The notes under the pieces are model-generated. The model ran no database searches, was not told the origin of the DNA, and saw only the letters and a program-made list of their open reading frames with translations. Positions 51,072 to 59,938 of a stretch of 64,000 nucleotides of DNA are shown here, piece after piece (within the stretch, counting starts at the first letter, position 1; each line of letters opens with the position of its first letter). The position numbers and the translations under genes are program-made. This DNA comes from Meiothermus sp. CFH 77666 (GTDB lineage: Bacteria > Deinococcota > Deinococci > Deinococcales > Thermaceae), in assembly GCF_017497985.1 (NCBI RefSeq), contig NZ_JAGDFV010000009.1, forward strand, positions 1-64,000, given 5' to 3'.

Positions 51072-53570
51072 ATGACGAAGCGCCTGGTGATAATTGGCAA
51101 CGGCATGGTAGGGCACAAGTTCATTGAGACCCTATGCAGCCAGCCCCATGACTTCACAATCACAACCTTTTGCGAGGAGCCGCACCTAGCCTACGACCGG
51201 GTACATCTGAGCCGATACTTCCAGAGCCCGCGTCCGAATCTGGGCCTGGCCGACCCCGAAACCTACCGAGCCTGGGGGGTAAGGGTGATCCACGCTCGAG
51301 CCCAGGCCATTGACCGCACAAGGCGGGTGGTGGTTGCTTCGGGCTGCGAGGTCGAATACGACCTGCTGGTGCTAGCTACGGGGTCTTATCCCTTTGTGCC
51401 CCCCATCGAGGGTCGGGAGCTGGAAGGTTGCTTTGTCTACCGTACTTTAGACGACCTGGCCCGCCTTGAGGCTTACGCCGGTAAGGCCCGCACAGGGGTG
51501 GTGCTGGGCGGGGGCCTCCTGGGCCTCGAGGCCGCCGGAGCCTTACAGGCCCTCGGGCTCAAAACCCACGTGGTGGAGCTGGCCCCCCGGCTCCTGCCGC
51601 AGCAGGTGGACGAACTGGGGGGCAAACACCTGTTTCGTTATGTGAAAGCTCTGGGCATTGAGATACACCTGGGCAAGACCTCAAAGAGAATCCAGGGGCA
51701 GAAGGGGCGGGTGGTGGCCCTGGAATTTGCCGATGGTGGCGTACTCGAGACCGACCTGGTGGTTTTTGCAGCGGGCGTCCGGCCCCGCGACGAGCTGGCC
51801 CGTCAAGCAGGCCTGAGCATAGGGGAGCGGGGCGGGGTGGTTATTGACGATTATTGCCGCACTTCCGACCCTTATATCTACGCTATCGGGGAATGCGCCG
51901 CACACCGGGGCCGCACCTACGGCCTGGTGGGGCCAGGCTACCAGATGGCCCGCGTGCTGGCCGAGAGACTTCTAGGTAAAGAAAGCCGCTTTAGCGGGGC
52001 CGATACCTCTACCCGGTTAAAGCTCTTGGGCGCAGAGGTAGCCAGCTTCGGCGATGCCCAAGCTGAAAGCCCTGGCGCAACCGAAGTGCTTTACACCGAC
52101 TTCGCTCGAGGTCTTTATAAAAAGTTGGTGTTCTCTGAGGAGGGGCGGCTTCTGGGAGGTATCCTGGTGGGCGATACCGCAGCCTACCCCACCCTGCATG
52201 GCCTCCTGGGGGAGCGCCTCGAGCAGCCCGAAAGCCTTTTGCTTCCCTCTAGCGCGGGCTCCGCCCCGCTGCCCGCCAAAGCCCAGGTGTGTAACTGCAC
52301 CGGGGTAGCCCGGCAGCAGATCTGTGAGGCGGTTCGGGCGGGTGCACGCGACCTCGCGGCTCTCAAGCAAGCCACCCAGGCCGGAACCGGCTGTGGTGGT
52401 TGTGTACCGCTGCTCACCGAGATCCTGCAGCAGGAGCTAAAAGCTCTGGGCGAGGCCGTATGCCACCACATTTGCGAACACTTTCCCTATAGCCGGGCCG
52501 AACTCTTCGACATTGTGCGGGTGATGGGCTACCGCACCTTCGAAGAGCTTTTACAGGGGCACGGCCGGGGACTGGGGTGCGAGGTCTGCAAGCCGGCGGT
52601 GGCCTCGATCCTGGCCTCGCTCCACAACGAATACATTCTCAAGGACGAGCTCCTGCCCCTACAGGACACCAACGACCGCTTTCTGGCCAACCTCCAGCGC
52701 GACGGAACCTACTCAGTGGTGCCCCGTATTCCCGGTGGGGAGATTACCCCGGACAAGCTTATGGCCATCGCCTCGGTAGCCAAAAAGTACGGCCTGTACA
52801 CCAAGATCACCGGTGGACAGCGCATCGACCTCTTCGGCGCTCATCTGCACCAGCTTCCGCAAATCTGGGCCGAGCTGGTGGCCGCAGGTTTTGAGTCGGG
52901 GCATGCTTACGGTAAGGCCCTGCGCACCGTCAAAAGCTGCGTGGGCGACACCTGGTGCCGCTACGGCGTTCAGGACTCGGTGGGCCTGGCCATCCGGTTG
53001 GAGAACCGCTACAAGGGTTTGCGGGCCCCTCACAAAATCAAAGCCGCGGTCTCGGGCTGCGTTCGCGAGTGCGCCGAGGCGCAGTCCAAGGACTTTGGCA
53101 TCATTGCCACCGAGCGGGGCTGGAACCTGTATGTCTGCGGCAACGGCGGGATGAAACCCCGCCATGCTGATCTTCTAGCTGCGGATCTGGATGAGGAAAC
53201 CCTTGTGCGTTACATCGATCGCTTCCTCATGTTCTACATCCGTACCGCCGACCGACTGCAGCGCACCAGCGTCTGGCTGGAAAAGCTGGAGGGAGGAATC
53301 GAGTACCTAAGACAGGTCATCGTGGAGGACAAGTTGGGCATCGGCGGTGAACTCGAGGCCCAGATGGCACAGATCATAGCCAGCTACCAAGACGAGTGGG
53401 CCACCACCCTGCAAGACCCGGAAAAGCTCAAGCGATTCCGCCACTTCGTCAACTCTGAGGAGCCCGACGAAAACATCGTACGGGTGGAGGTGAGGGGCCA
53501 GTACCGCCCGGCCTACGACTTTGAGCGACTAACGGCCTTGCCCATGAACCAGGGGGGTGCCCATGACTAA
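51072..53570 (+). CDS. nirB: nitrite reductase (NAD(P)H), large subunit
   Basis: Sirohaem enzyme of 832 residues reducing nitrite to ammonia. N-terminal FAD/NAD reductase (GNGMVGHKFIE, GVVLGGGLLGLEAAGAL), then a BFD-type [2Fe-2S] domain with CNCTGVARQQICEAV and GTGCGGCVPLL, a second cysteine motif GLGCEVCKPAV, ferredoxin-like sulfite/nitrite reductase repeats, and the sirohaem/[4Fe-4S] site: SCVGDTWCRYG and SGCVRECAEAQSKD. Domain order and length are those of NirB/NasD. Starts 12 bp after the ATPase. Confidence 0.94.
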   Translation: MTKRLVIIGNGMVGHKFIETLCSQPHDFTITTFCEEPHLAYDRVHLSRYFQSPRPNLGLADPETYRAWGVRVIHARAQAIDRTRRVVVASGCEVEYDLLVLATGSYPFVPPIEGRELEGCFVYRTLDDLARLEAYAGKARTGVVLGGGLLGLEAAGALQALGLKTHVVELAPRLLPQQVDELGGKHLFRYVKALGIEIHLGKTSKRIQGQKGRVVALEFADGGVLETDLVVFAAGVRPRDELARQAGLSIGERGGVVIDDYCRTSDPYIYAIGECAAHRGRTYGLVGPGYQMARVLAERLLGKESRFSGADTSTRLKLLGAEVASFGDAQAESPGATEVLYTDFARGLYKKLVFSEEGRLLGGILVGDTAAYPTLHGLLGERLEQPESLLLPSSAGSAPLPAKAQVCNCTGVARQQICEAVRAGARDLAALKQATQAGTGCGGCVPLLTEILQQELKALGEAVCHHICEHFPYSRAELFDIVRVMGYRTFEELLQGHGRGLGCEVCKPAVASILASLHNEYILKDELLPLQDTNDRFLANLQRDGTYSVVPRIPGGEITPDKLMAIASVAKKYGLYTKITGGQRIDLFGAHLHQLPQIWAELVAAGFESGHAYGKALRTVKSCVGDTWCRYGVQDSVGLAIRLENRYKGLRAPHKIKAAVSGCVRECAEAQSKDFGIIATERGWNLYVCGNGGMKPRHADLLAADLDEETLVRYIDRFLMFYIRTADRLQRTSVWLEKLEGGIEYLRQVIVEDKLGIGGELEAQMAQIIASYQDEWATTLQDPEKLKRFRHFVNSEEPDENIVRVEVRGQYRPAYDFERLTALPMNQGGAHD

Positions 53571-53910
53571 GGCCAACCGCTGCTGGAGGCACATCTGTCG
53601 CCTGGAGGAGATCCTCGAGGGCACCGGCGTGTGCGCCAAAGTAGAGGGCAGGCAGGTGGCCGTCTTTCGTCTGGAGGGGAAACTTTACGCCCTATCCAAC
53701 TACGATCCCTTTACCAGGGCCAACGTCCTCAGCCGGGGTATCCTGGGCAACCGGGGCGAGCGGCGGTACGTGGCTTCTCCTCTGCTCAAACACCGCTTCG
53801 ATTTAGAAACCGGGGAATGCCTAGACGATGCGCAGGTATGCATCCCCACCTATGCCGTTCGATGCGAACGGGGAGAAGTGTGGGTGGGCTTGCTGGGTAG
53901 AGAAAGATGA
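53563..53910 (+). CDS. nirD: nitrite reductase (NAD(P)H), small subunit
   Basis: Rieske-fold protein of 115 residues partnering NirB. The fold is seen in VFRLEGKLYALSNYDPF and YVASPLLKHRFDLETGEC, but the Cys/His pairs for a Rieske cluster are not complete, as usual for NirD. ATG 53563 has GGGGGG upstream and overlaps the nirB gene by 8 bp; the ATG at 53557 is an alternative. Confidence 0.88.
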   Translation: MTKANRCWRHICRLEEILEGTGVCAKVEGRQVAVFRLEGKLYALSNYDPFTRANVLSRGILGNRGERRYVASPLLKHRFDLETGECLDDAQVCIPTYAVRCERGEVWVGLLGRER

Positions 53911-54758
53911 ACCGGTTCGCGGTAGAATCCACAGCGTCCAATCCGAAAGCCAGCGCCAGACCCTTGGAAGGGATGCGCGTTGCCTTGTGCGGCCCACGCC
54001 GGGCGGCCGACTTGGCCCTGATCCTGGAAAAGCAGGGGGCCCATGCCCTCCACCGGCCCACCGTAGAAACCGTACTGGCTTCGCCCGAGACCCTGCGGGC
54101 TCAGCTCGAAAAATTCGCTTGTGGGGGGGCCGACTGGGTCATCTTCACCACCGGAGCAGGAGTCGAAGAACTTCATCGCCAGGCCGAAGCCCTGGGGCTA
54201 TGGGAAAGCGTCTACGCTCAGCTCAGGCAAAGCAAGCTGGCTCAACGCGGCTACAAGTCCAGCCGAGCCTTGCTTCAGCAGGGCTTACAGGCTGTGGCCT
54301 GGGACGAAGACGGCACCGTAGAAGGACTCATAGAAGCCCTCAAGGGGCATCCGCTAGCCGGCTCGAGGGTCTTCGTGCAGCTCTACGGCCAGCCAGCCCC
54401 TCGGCTGGTGCGCTTTTTGAGGGAACAAGGCGCCTGGGTGGAGGAATTAATGCCCTATCGGCACATCCCGGCCAGTGAGGCTGCCCTGGACACCCTCATC
54501 CGCGAGATTCTGGAAGGGGCGCTCGACGCCCTGGTGTTCACCAGCCAGCCCCAGGTAGAGTACCTGCTGGATCATGCGCAAAAGAGCGGTCAGCTCTGCC
54601 GGGTAAAAGCCGCCTTTGAGCGGGTCTGGGCCCTCGCCATCGGGCACATCACCGCAATTCCCCTGCAAAAAGCGGGCATTCGTTGCTTCTATCCCCGCGT
54701 TGAGCGCATGGGGGCTTTGGTCACAGAGTTTGCCCAGTTTATAGCGCAGCAAAAGTAG
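53907..54758 (+). CDS. hemD: uroporphyrinogen-III synthase, Thermus type (first HemD)
   Basis: Protein of 283 residues of the HemD fold, with segments close to the Thermus thermophilus enzyme as I recall it: FTTGAGVEELHRQAEALGL, QLYGQPAPRL and LMPYRHIPAS. It cyclises hydroxymethylbilane to uroporphyrinogen III. It overlaps nirD by 4 bp, so it is part of the nitrate operon and presumably boosts sirohaem supply. A second, shorter and clearly different HemD is encoded at 57126. Confidence 0.75.
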   Translation: MNRFAVESTASNPKASARPLEGMRVALCGPRRAADLALILEKQGAHALHRPTVETVLASPETLRAQLEKFACGGADWVIFTTGAGVEELHRQAEALGLWESVYAQLRQSKLAQRGYKSSRALLQQGLQAVAWDEDGTVEGLIEALKGHPLAGSRVFVQLYGQPAPRLVRFLREQGAWVEELMPYRHIPASEAALDTLIREILEGALDALVFTSQPQVEYLLDHAQKSGQLCRVKAAFERVWALAIGHITAIPLQKAGIRCFYPRVERMGALVTEFAQFIAQQK

Positions 54759-55079
54759 GCATATTTCAGCAAATAACCTTCGGGTGAAGTTGGCAGAAAC
54801 ATTATCTGGGACGCAGTTTGTCACCCTCTTCTCCCTTGCATCAAACTGCAAACCCCTCAGGCCCATTTCTGAGATTCGCCTGAACTGAGGAAGTCTGCCT
54901 AAAGCAACAAGTCAGGCGCTCTTTTGAGGCCCACGACAAGGTGCTTGGGCAGCGCCGAAGTTTTACAGGGTTTGTACTCCGGAAGCGCTAGGGTTCAAGG
55001 GTATTTCACGGAACCATCTATTCGAGTGACAGTTTTGTGACACTTTTATAAGTCTTGTGCAGTTGATAATCATTTGCAT
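54759..55079. promoter_or_regulatory. hemA upstream region with GTGACA direct repeat and -10 box
   Basis: Gap between the nitrate operon and the haem operon. Near the hemA start there is a direct repeat GTGACA (55026-55031 and 55037-55042, 11 bp apart), then GATAAT (55065-55070) as a -10 box 9 bp before the ATG, so the transcript should be leaderless. The -35 position is poor, which fits an activated promoter. The -10 lies in TTGATAATCATTTG, similar to half a Fur box. An inverted repeat CCTCAG...CTGAGG lies near 54856-54892; the rest holds nothing recognised. Confidence 0.45.
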
Positions 55080-56246
55080 ATGGAGCGATTGACGCTCATC
55101 GGGGTCTCGCAACGACGGGGGGGCAGCGCCGCCTTGCGGGCTTGGAACGCCTGGCTGCAAAGCCATCCTCACCTTCCTCCCGAGGTGGAGGAACGTGTGA
55201 CGCTGCTGACCTGCAACCGCAGCGAGCTGATCCTGGCGCTGGCCGAGGGGGCAAGCCTCGAGCCCCTTCGGGCCCGCCTGATCCCCCCTCACCTGCCCCG
55301 CGGCTACGCCTTCGCCGGCGAGGCCGCCTTAGAACACCTCGCCCGGGTGGCGGCCTCGCTGGACTCGGTCAACCCCGGCGAGGGCCAGATCATGCAGCAG
55401 GTGCGGCAGGCCTTCGAGGCCGCCCGGGAAGCCGGCACGGTAGGCCCCATCACCGCCTTTGCCTTTCAGCAAGCCCTGAGGATCGGCAAAAGGGTACGCC
55501 GGGAGGTGGCCCTGGCCCCGGCGCGAACCTCGCTCTTCAGCCTGGCTCGCCCGGTTCTGGAAGACCTCCTGCCCCGGCCTGCCCGGGTAGCGGTGGTGGG
55601 CGTGGGGAAGATGGGTACCCTGGCGGCCCGAAGCCTGGCCGCTTTGGAGGGCGTAGAGCTCTGGCTGGTCAACCGAAGCCTGGGGAAAGCCCAAGCGCTG
55701 GCGGAAGCCCTGGGGGCGAGGGCCATGGGGTTGGAGGTCTTTTTAGAACGCCCCCCCTCGCTGGACGCGCTGGTCGCGGCCACGCCGGTGGCTGGTCTGT
55801 TCGGCTTTTCCTTCTTTCGGCAGCAGCCCAGGCTCAGAGCAGTGGTCGATCTGGGCCTGCCGCCAAACGTCGTGCCGGAAGCGGTCGGCAAGGCGAGACT
55901 TCTTGATCTGGACTACCTGGAGCGGCTGGGCAACGAACGCCGCGCACGTCTGCAGGCCGATCTGGCCCGCGCGGAGGCGATCGTGTTGCAGGAGGTCGAG
56001 GGGGTGGTGGCGGAGTGGGCCGAGCGAAGCATCGGCCCGGCTATCGCCCGGATGCGGGAGCTTTACCGCCTGACCCTAAGGGAATTGGTGGGTGAACGCG
56101 TAGAGCCAGAACTCTTAGAGCGGCTGGCCCACCGCTTCGCCCACCTACCTGCCAAGGGCCTGCGCGGCCTGCTTCGGCAGCACGGCGTCGAGGCCGCCCT
56201 GGCTTTCTTGCAGGAGGCCGGGCTTCTGGAGGTGGAGCGTGACTAG
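55080..56246 (+). CDS. hemA: glutamyl-tRNA reductase
   Basis: Enzyme of 388 residues reducing glutamyl-tRNA to glutamate-1-semialdehyde, the HemL substrate. The catalytic Cys (about 45) is in LLTCNRSE. Other motifs are the GEGQIMQQVRQAFEAA helix, the Rossmann site VAVVGVGKMGTLAARSLAAL and the C-terminal dimerisation helix. ATG 55080 is preferred over the TTG at 55074. First gene of the haem operon; overlaps hemC by 8 bp. Confidence 0.93.
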   Translation: MERLTLIGVSQRRGGSAALRAWNAWLQSHPHLPPEVEERVTLLTCNRSELILALAEGASLEPLRARLIPPHLPRGYAFAGEAALEHLARVAASLDSVNPGEGQIMQQVRQAFEAAREAGTVGPITAFAFQQALRIGKRVRREVALAPARTSLFSLARPVLEDLLPRPARVAVVGVGKMGTLAARSLAALEGVELWLVNRSLGKAQALAEALGARAMGLEVFLERPPSLDALVAATPVAGLFGFSFFRQQPRLRAVVDLGLPPNVVPEAVGKARLLDLDYLERLGNERRARLQADLARAEAIVLQEVEGVVAEWAERSIGPAIARMRELYRLTLRELVGERVEPELLERLAHRFAHLPAKGLRGLLRQHGVEAALAFLQEAGLLEVERD

Positions 56247-57141
56247 GGTGCGGCTCGCCACCCGCGGCAGCCGGCTGGCCCTGGAGCAAACCGGCTGGGT
56301 AAGGGCTGGTCTGGAGGCTCTAGGCGCTGTGGCGGAGCTGGTGGTGGTAGAGACCCAAGGCGACCGCGAGCAGCGCCCCTTCGCCCAGATGCAAGGCCAG
56401 GGCTTCTTCACCAAGGCGGTGCAGGAGGCTGTGCTGGAGGGCCGGGCCGACCTGGCGGTGCACTCTTACAAAGACCTGCCCAGCGCCCGGCCCATGGGGC
56501 TCGAGATAGTCGCTGTGCCTCCCCGCGAAGACCCCCGCGATCTCATTCTGGCCCGGCCTGAAGCGGTGGACGAAAAGGCGGCCCACCTGCCCCTCTGCCG
56601 GGGCGCTCGGGTGGGCAGCAGCGCGGTGCGCCGCCAGGCCCAGCTCCGCCACCTGCGCCCCGACCTGAGGCCGCAAGAACTCCGCGGCAACGTACCCACC
56701 CGTCTCGAGAAGCTGGCTAGAGGCGAGTACGAGGCGGTACTTCTGGCCTACGCCGGGGTAAGGCGGCTGGGGGCGGACTTAAGTTCCTTTTACGCCGCGG
56801 CGCTCCCGCCTACGCTGCTGGTGCCGGCCCCGGCTCAGGGGGCGTTGGCCCTGGAATGCCGGGAAGGCGACCTGGAGCTGAAAGCCCTGGTGAAGCACCT
56901 CGACGACCCCAAAACCCGCCGAACCGTAGCCGCCGAGCGGGGCCTGATGGCCCGGCTGGCCGGAGGGTGTCAGCTCGCCCTAGGGGCCTACGCGGAAGAG
57001 GGCCCGCAAGGCCTAGAACTTCTTGCCTGGTACAAAGGGCGGATCTACCGCGCAATCGGCCAGAACCCCGAGGCGGTGGCCGAGGGGGTCTTCCAGCAAA
57101 TCTGCGCCGAGCACCCGGAGGTGGTATGGTCATCGCCCTGA
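56239..57141 (+). CDS. hemC: hydroxymethylbilane synthase
   Basis: Protein of 300 residues polymerising four porphobilinogens. Motifs LATRGSRLALEQTGWV, DLAVHSYKDLPSARP, VGSSAVRRQAQLRHLRP, LRGNVPTRLEKL, VPAPAQGALALECR and the dipyrromethane cofactor Cys in LAGGCQLALGAY. GTG start. Overlaps hemD by 16 bp. Confidence 0.94.
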   Translation: MTRVRLATRGSRLALEQTGWVRAGLEALGAVAELVVVETQGDREQRPFAQMQGQGFFTKAVQEAVLEGRADLAVHSYKDLPSARPMGLEIVAVPPREDPRDLILARPEAVDEKAAHLPLCRGARVGSSAVRRQAQLRHLRPDLRPQELRGNVPTRLEKLARGEYEAVLLAYAGVRRLGADLSSFYAAALPPTLLVPAPAQGALALECREGDLELKALVKHLDDPKTRRTVAAERGLMARLAGGCQLALGAYAEEGPQGLELLAWYKGRIYRAIGQNPEAVAEGVFQQICAEHPEVVWSSP

Positions 57142-57797
57142 CCCAGTCGGAAGGCCGTCTAGCCGGCCTGGCAGAGGCCCTGGAGGTTCTCGGCCTGAGG
57201 GTACTCCGGGTTCCCCTGATCGAGACCCGCACCTTAAAGGCCGATCTCTCACCCTTGCTGGACTGCCGGATATGGCTTTTTACCAGTCCGGCCGCGGTGC
57301 AGGGAGTATTGGACAACGGCGGGCAACTTGGGGGGCGCTTCTTAGGTGCGGTGGGCCCGGCCACCCAGCAGGCCCTAGAAGCGGCAGGTGGAAAGGTAGC
57401 GCTGGTGGCGCCGGAGGCAAGCGCCGAGGGTCTGGCGGAGGCCTTCTTGCATGCCCGCCCCTTCGGTTTTGTGGGCCTGCCCCAGGGCAACCGGGCCCGG
57501 CCGGTGCTGGCCCAGCGCCTAAGGGCAGCGGGCTACACGGTAAGGAGCATCCCGGTCTACGAGACTCAGGGCCGAGCCTGGCCCGAAGAACTCTCCCCCC
57601 CCGACCTGGTGTTGCTGGCCAGCCCTTCAGCGGTGGAAGCCCTGCCCCCAGAGATTGGCCAGAAGTCCCGCCTGCTGGCCCTGGGCCCCACCACCGCGGC
57701 AGCCCTGCGCCAGCGAGGCTTCCCCTACACCCTTCTACCCCAGCCCAGCGCGAAGGCCGTGCTGGAGACCATCCGAGGTATGAGATGCTCGAGCTGA
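57126..57797 (+). CDS. hemD: uroporphyrinogen-III synthase (second HemD)
   Basis: Protein of 223 residues with the HemD fold: MVIALTQSEGRLAGLAEALE, FTSPAAVQGVLDNG, VGPATQQALEAAG, SIPVYETQGRAW and LLASPSAVEALPPEI. ATG 57126 with GGAGGTGG before it; the frame is open much further but that part shadows hemC. Located in the haem operon between hemC and hemB, so this is the housekeeping enzyme. It is more like the general bacterial HemD than the one at 53907. Confidence 0.82.
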   Translation: MVIALTQSEGRLAGLAEALEVLGLRVLRVPLIETRTLKADLSPLLDCRIWLFTSPAAVQGVLDNGGQLGGRFLGAVGPATQQALEAAGGKVALVAPEASAEGLAEAFLHARPFGFVGLPQGNRARPVLAQRLRAAGYTVRSIPVYETQGRAWPEELSPPDLVLLASPSAVEALPPEIGQKSRLLALGPTTAAALRQRGFPYTLLPQPSAKAVLETIRGMRCSS

Positions 57798-58810
57798 AGA
57801 AACCCAAGACCCCCCTCCAGAACCTCTCCTCTAGACCCCGCCGCCTGCGCCAAAGCGCCGCGCTGCGCGAGAGCGTGGCCGAGACCCACCTGCGCCCTGC
57901 CGACTTCATTGCCCCCTTTTTTGTCATGCCCGGCCGGGGCCCTGCCGAGCCTGTCGCAGCCCTGCCCGGCGTGAGCCGACTATGCGTGGACGACTTCCTG
58001 CGCGAAGCGGAAAGAGCGCTGCGCCTTGGGGTGCGCTCGTTTCTTCTATTCGGCGTTCTACCGGAGGAAGCCAAAGATCCCCTGGGCGCCTCGAGCGCCG
58101 ACCCCGAGGGCCCTGTGCCCAGGGCTCTGCGGGCGGCCCGCAAGGCTTTTGGCGAAGAGGTGGTGCTTTATACCGATGTCTGTCTTTGCGCCCACACCAC
58201 CCACGGCCACTGCGGCGTGATAATGGAGACTCCCCGTGGGCCGCGCATTGACAACGATCTAAGCCTCCAACGGCTAGCCGCCATGGCCCTCGCCCACGCC
58301 GAGGCCGGAGCCGACTTCGTGGCGCCCTCCGACATGATGGACGGCCGGGTGGCCTACATCCGCAGGGCACTTGATCAGGCCGGGCACACTGAGGTGGGCA
58401 TCCTCTCCTACGCCGTAAAGTACGCCAGCGCCTTCTATGGCCCCTTCCGCGAGGCGGCCAAGAGCGCCCCCAGTTTCGGCGACCGCCAGAGCTATCAAAT
58501 GGATCCGCGCAATGCCCGCGAGGCTTTGAAGGAAGCCCACCTAGACGAAGCCGAAGGCGCCGATATGCTCATGGTCAAGCCTGCCTTGGCTTACCTTGAC
58601 GTACTGGCCCGTCTACGGCCCACCACTACCCTCCCTCTGGTGGCCTACAACGTGAGTGGGGAGTACGCCATGCTCAAAGCGGCGGCGCGGGCCGGGGCGC
58701 TGGACGAAGCGCGCGCGGTGCGAGAAGTGCTTTTTGCCCTCAAGCGGGCCGGAGCCGACCTGATCGTGAGCTACCACGCCCTGGAGGCTCTGGCCTCGGG
58801 CTGGCTATAG
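57785..58810 (+). CDS. hemB: porphobilinogen synthase (5-aminolevulinate dehydratase)
   Basis: Enzyme of 341 residues condensing two 5-aminolevulinates. Conserved FIAPFFVMPG, DVCLCAHTTHGHCG (metal-type cysteines are only partly present), VAPSDMMDGRVAYIR, ILSYAVKYASAFYGPFREA with the Schiff-base Lys, and MLMVKPALAYLDV with the second. ATG 57785 was chosen; a frame open from 57023 is a shadow of hemC/hemD. Overlaps hemD by 13 bp. Confidence 0.95.
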   Translation: MLELKKPKTPLQNLSSRPRRLRQSAALRESVAETHLRPADFIAPFFVMPGRGPAEPVAALPGVSRLCVDDFLREAERALRLGVRSFLLFGVLPEEAKDPLGASSADPEGPVPRALRAARKAFGEEVVLYTDVCLCAHTTHGHCGVIMETPRGPRIDNDLSLQRLAAMALAHAEAGADFVAPSDMMDGRVAYIRRALDQAGHTEVGILSYAVKYASAFYGPFREAAKSAPSFGDRQSYQMDPRNAREALKEAHLDEAEGADMLMVKPALAYLDVLARLRPTTTLPLVAYNVSGEYAMLKAAARAGALDEARAVREVLFALKRAGADLIVSYHALEALASGWL

Positions 58811-58819
58811 GAGGTGGGG

Positions 58820-59938
58820 TTGCGCGGTCGGCTCAAAACCTGGCCACGCCACTGGGTCTGGTGGGCCTTCGGCCTGGTGGTGGCGTTTCTGCTGGCGCAG
58901 GTTAGCTGGTGGCTTGCCTTCCAACGCAACTACATCCAGCAGAACATCGAGTACGCCGAAACCGCCTGGCTGCAGGAGGCCGCTTTGGTGCAGCAGCTCT
59001 GGGCCGCCACCGCCCCCGAGAAAAGGTCGGCCCTTCTGGCCGAGCTAAAGGCGGCCTTCCCCCACCTCGAGGTCGAAGGTGAGCGGGTCTACGTGAACCC
59101 CGAGCGACTGGCGGCTTACCGCGCCGAGCAGATGCGCCACCTGCGCATGTTTGCTTTCGAGGGGCCGGTCTTTTTGCTGGTCATGCTCCTGGGCCTCTAC
59201 ATCATCGGGCGAAGCCTGCGAAGCGAGCAAGAGTACAAGCGCCGCCAGCAAAACCTCCTTTTGGCGGCCACCCACGAGTTTCGCACCCCCATCAGCACCC
59301 TGCGTCTGCTCACCCAAACTTTGGAGTTGCGCGAACTTCCCCGCGAGAAGGCGCTGGCCTATCTGGCCCACATGACCCAGGAGATCGCCCGGCTGGAAGA
59401 TCTGACCGAGCGGCTCCTCACCACCTCGAGGCTGGCCCAGGGCCTGGGCCAGGTGAAGCCGGAACGGCTCGAGCTGAACCGGCTCACCGGTCTCTGCCTG
59501 GCGCGCCAGCAGAGCACCCTCACCGCGCGGGGAGCCCAGCTTAACTTCGAGCCTGCCCCCCATCCCCTTCCGGTCAAACTGGATCCCGAAGCCTTTGGCC
59601 TGGTGTTCTCCAACCTGCTGGACAACGCGGTAAAGTACACCCCCGCTCCCGAGAAGCCCATCTGGGTGCGGCTCAGGCTGGAGAAAGACCAGGCTGTCCT
59701 GGAGGTAGAGGATCGCGGAGTGGGTCTGCCCAAGGGGGAGATTCCCCAGCTCTTCGAGCCTTTTTACCGGGTGGGCGACGAGCAGATCCGCCGCACCCGG
59801 GGGCTGGGCCTGGGTCTTTACTTAGTCAAGAGCATCACCGAACTCATGGGCGGACGGGTGCGGGCCGAAGCCCTGCCCAAGGGCAGCCGCTTCACCCTGA
59901 GCTTCCCCTTAGCCGAGACTGAGAGGAGACCTGTGTGA
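58820..59938 (+). CDS. sensor histidine kinase in the haem operon
   Basis: Membrane kinase of 372 residues. First transmembrane helix about 13-33, an extracytoplasmic loop of roughly 80 residues (NIEYAETAWLQEAALVQQLW onward), a second helix (FLLVMLLGLYIIG), then the H-box LLAATHEFRTPISTLRLL, N-box FSNLLDNAVKYTPA, G1 VEDRGVGLPKG and G2 GLGLGLYLVKSI. TTG 58820 has AGGAGG 5 bp upstream and is preferred to GTG 58814. It directly follows hemB (9 bp) and overlaps the regulator gene by 4 bp. Confidence 0.9.
   Translation: MRGRLKTWPRHWVWWAFGLVVAFLLAQVSWWLAFQRNYIQQNIEYAETAWLQEAALVQQLWAATAPEKRSALLAELKAAFPHLEVEGERVYVNPERLAAYRAEQMRHLRMFAFEGPVFLLVMLLGLYIIGRSLRSEQEYKRRQQNLLLAATHEFRTPISTLRLLTQTLELRELPREKALAYLAHMTQEIARLEDLTERLLTTSRLAQGLGQVKPERLELNRLTGLCLARQQSTLTARGAQLNFEPAPHPLPVKLDPEAFGLVFSNLLDNAVKYTPAPEKPIWVRLRLEKDQAVLEVEDRGVGLPKGEIPQLFEPFYRVGDEQIRRTRGLGLGLYLVKSITELMGGRVRAEALPKGSRFTLSFPLAETERRPV

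Noticed and set aside
57023-57784. N-terminal 254-codon extension of hemB
   Set aside because: Overlaps hemC and hemD entirely in another frame; HemB similarity starts at the ATG at 57785.
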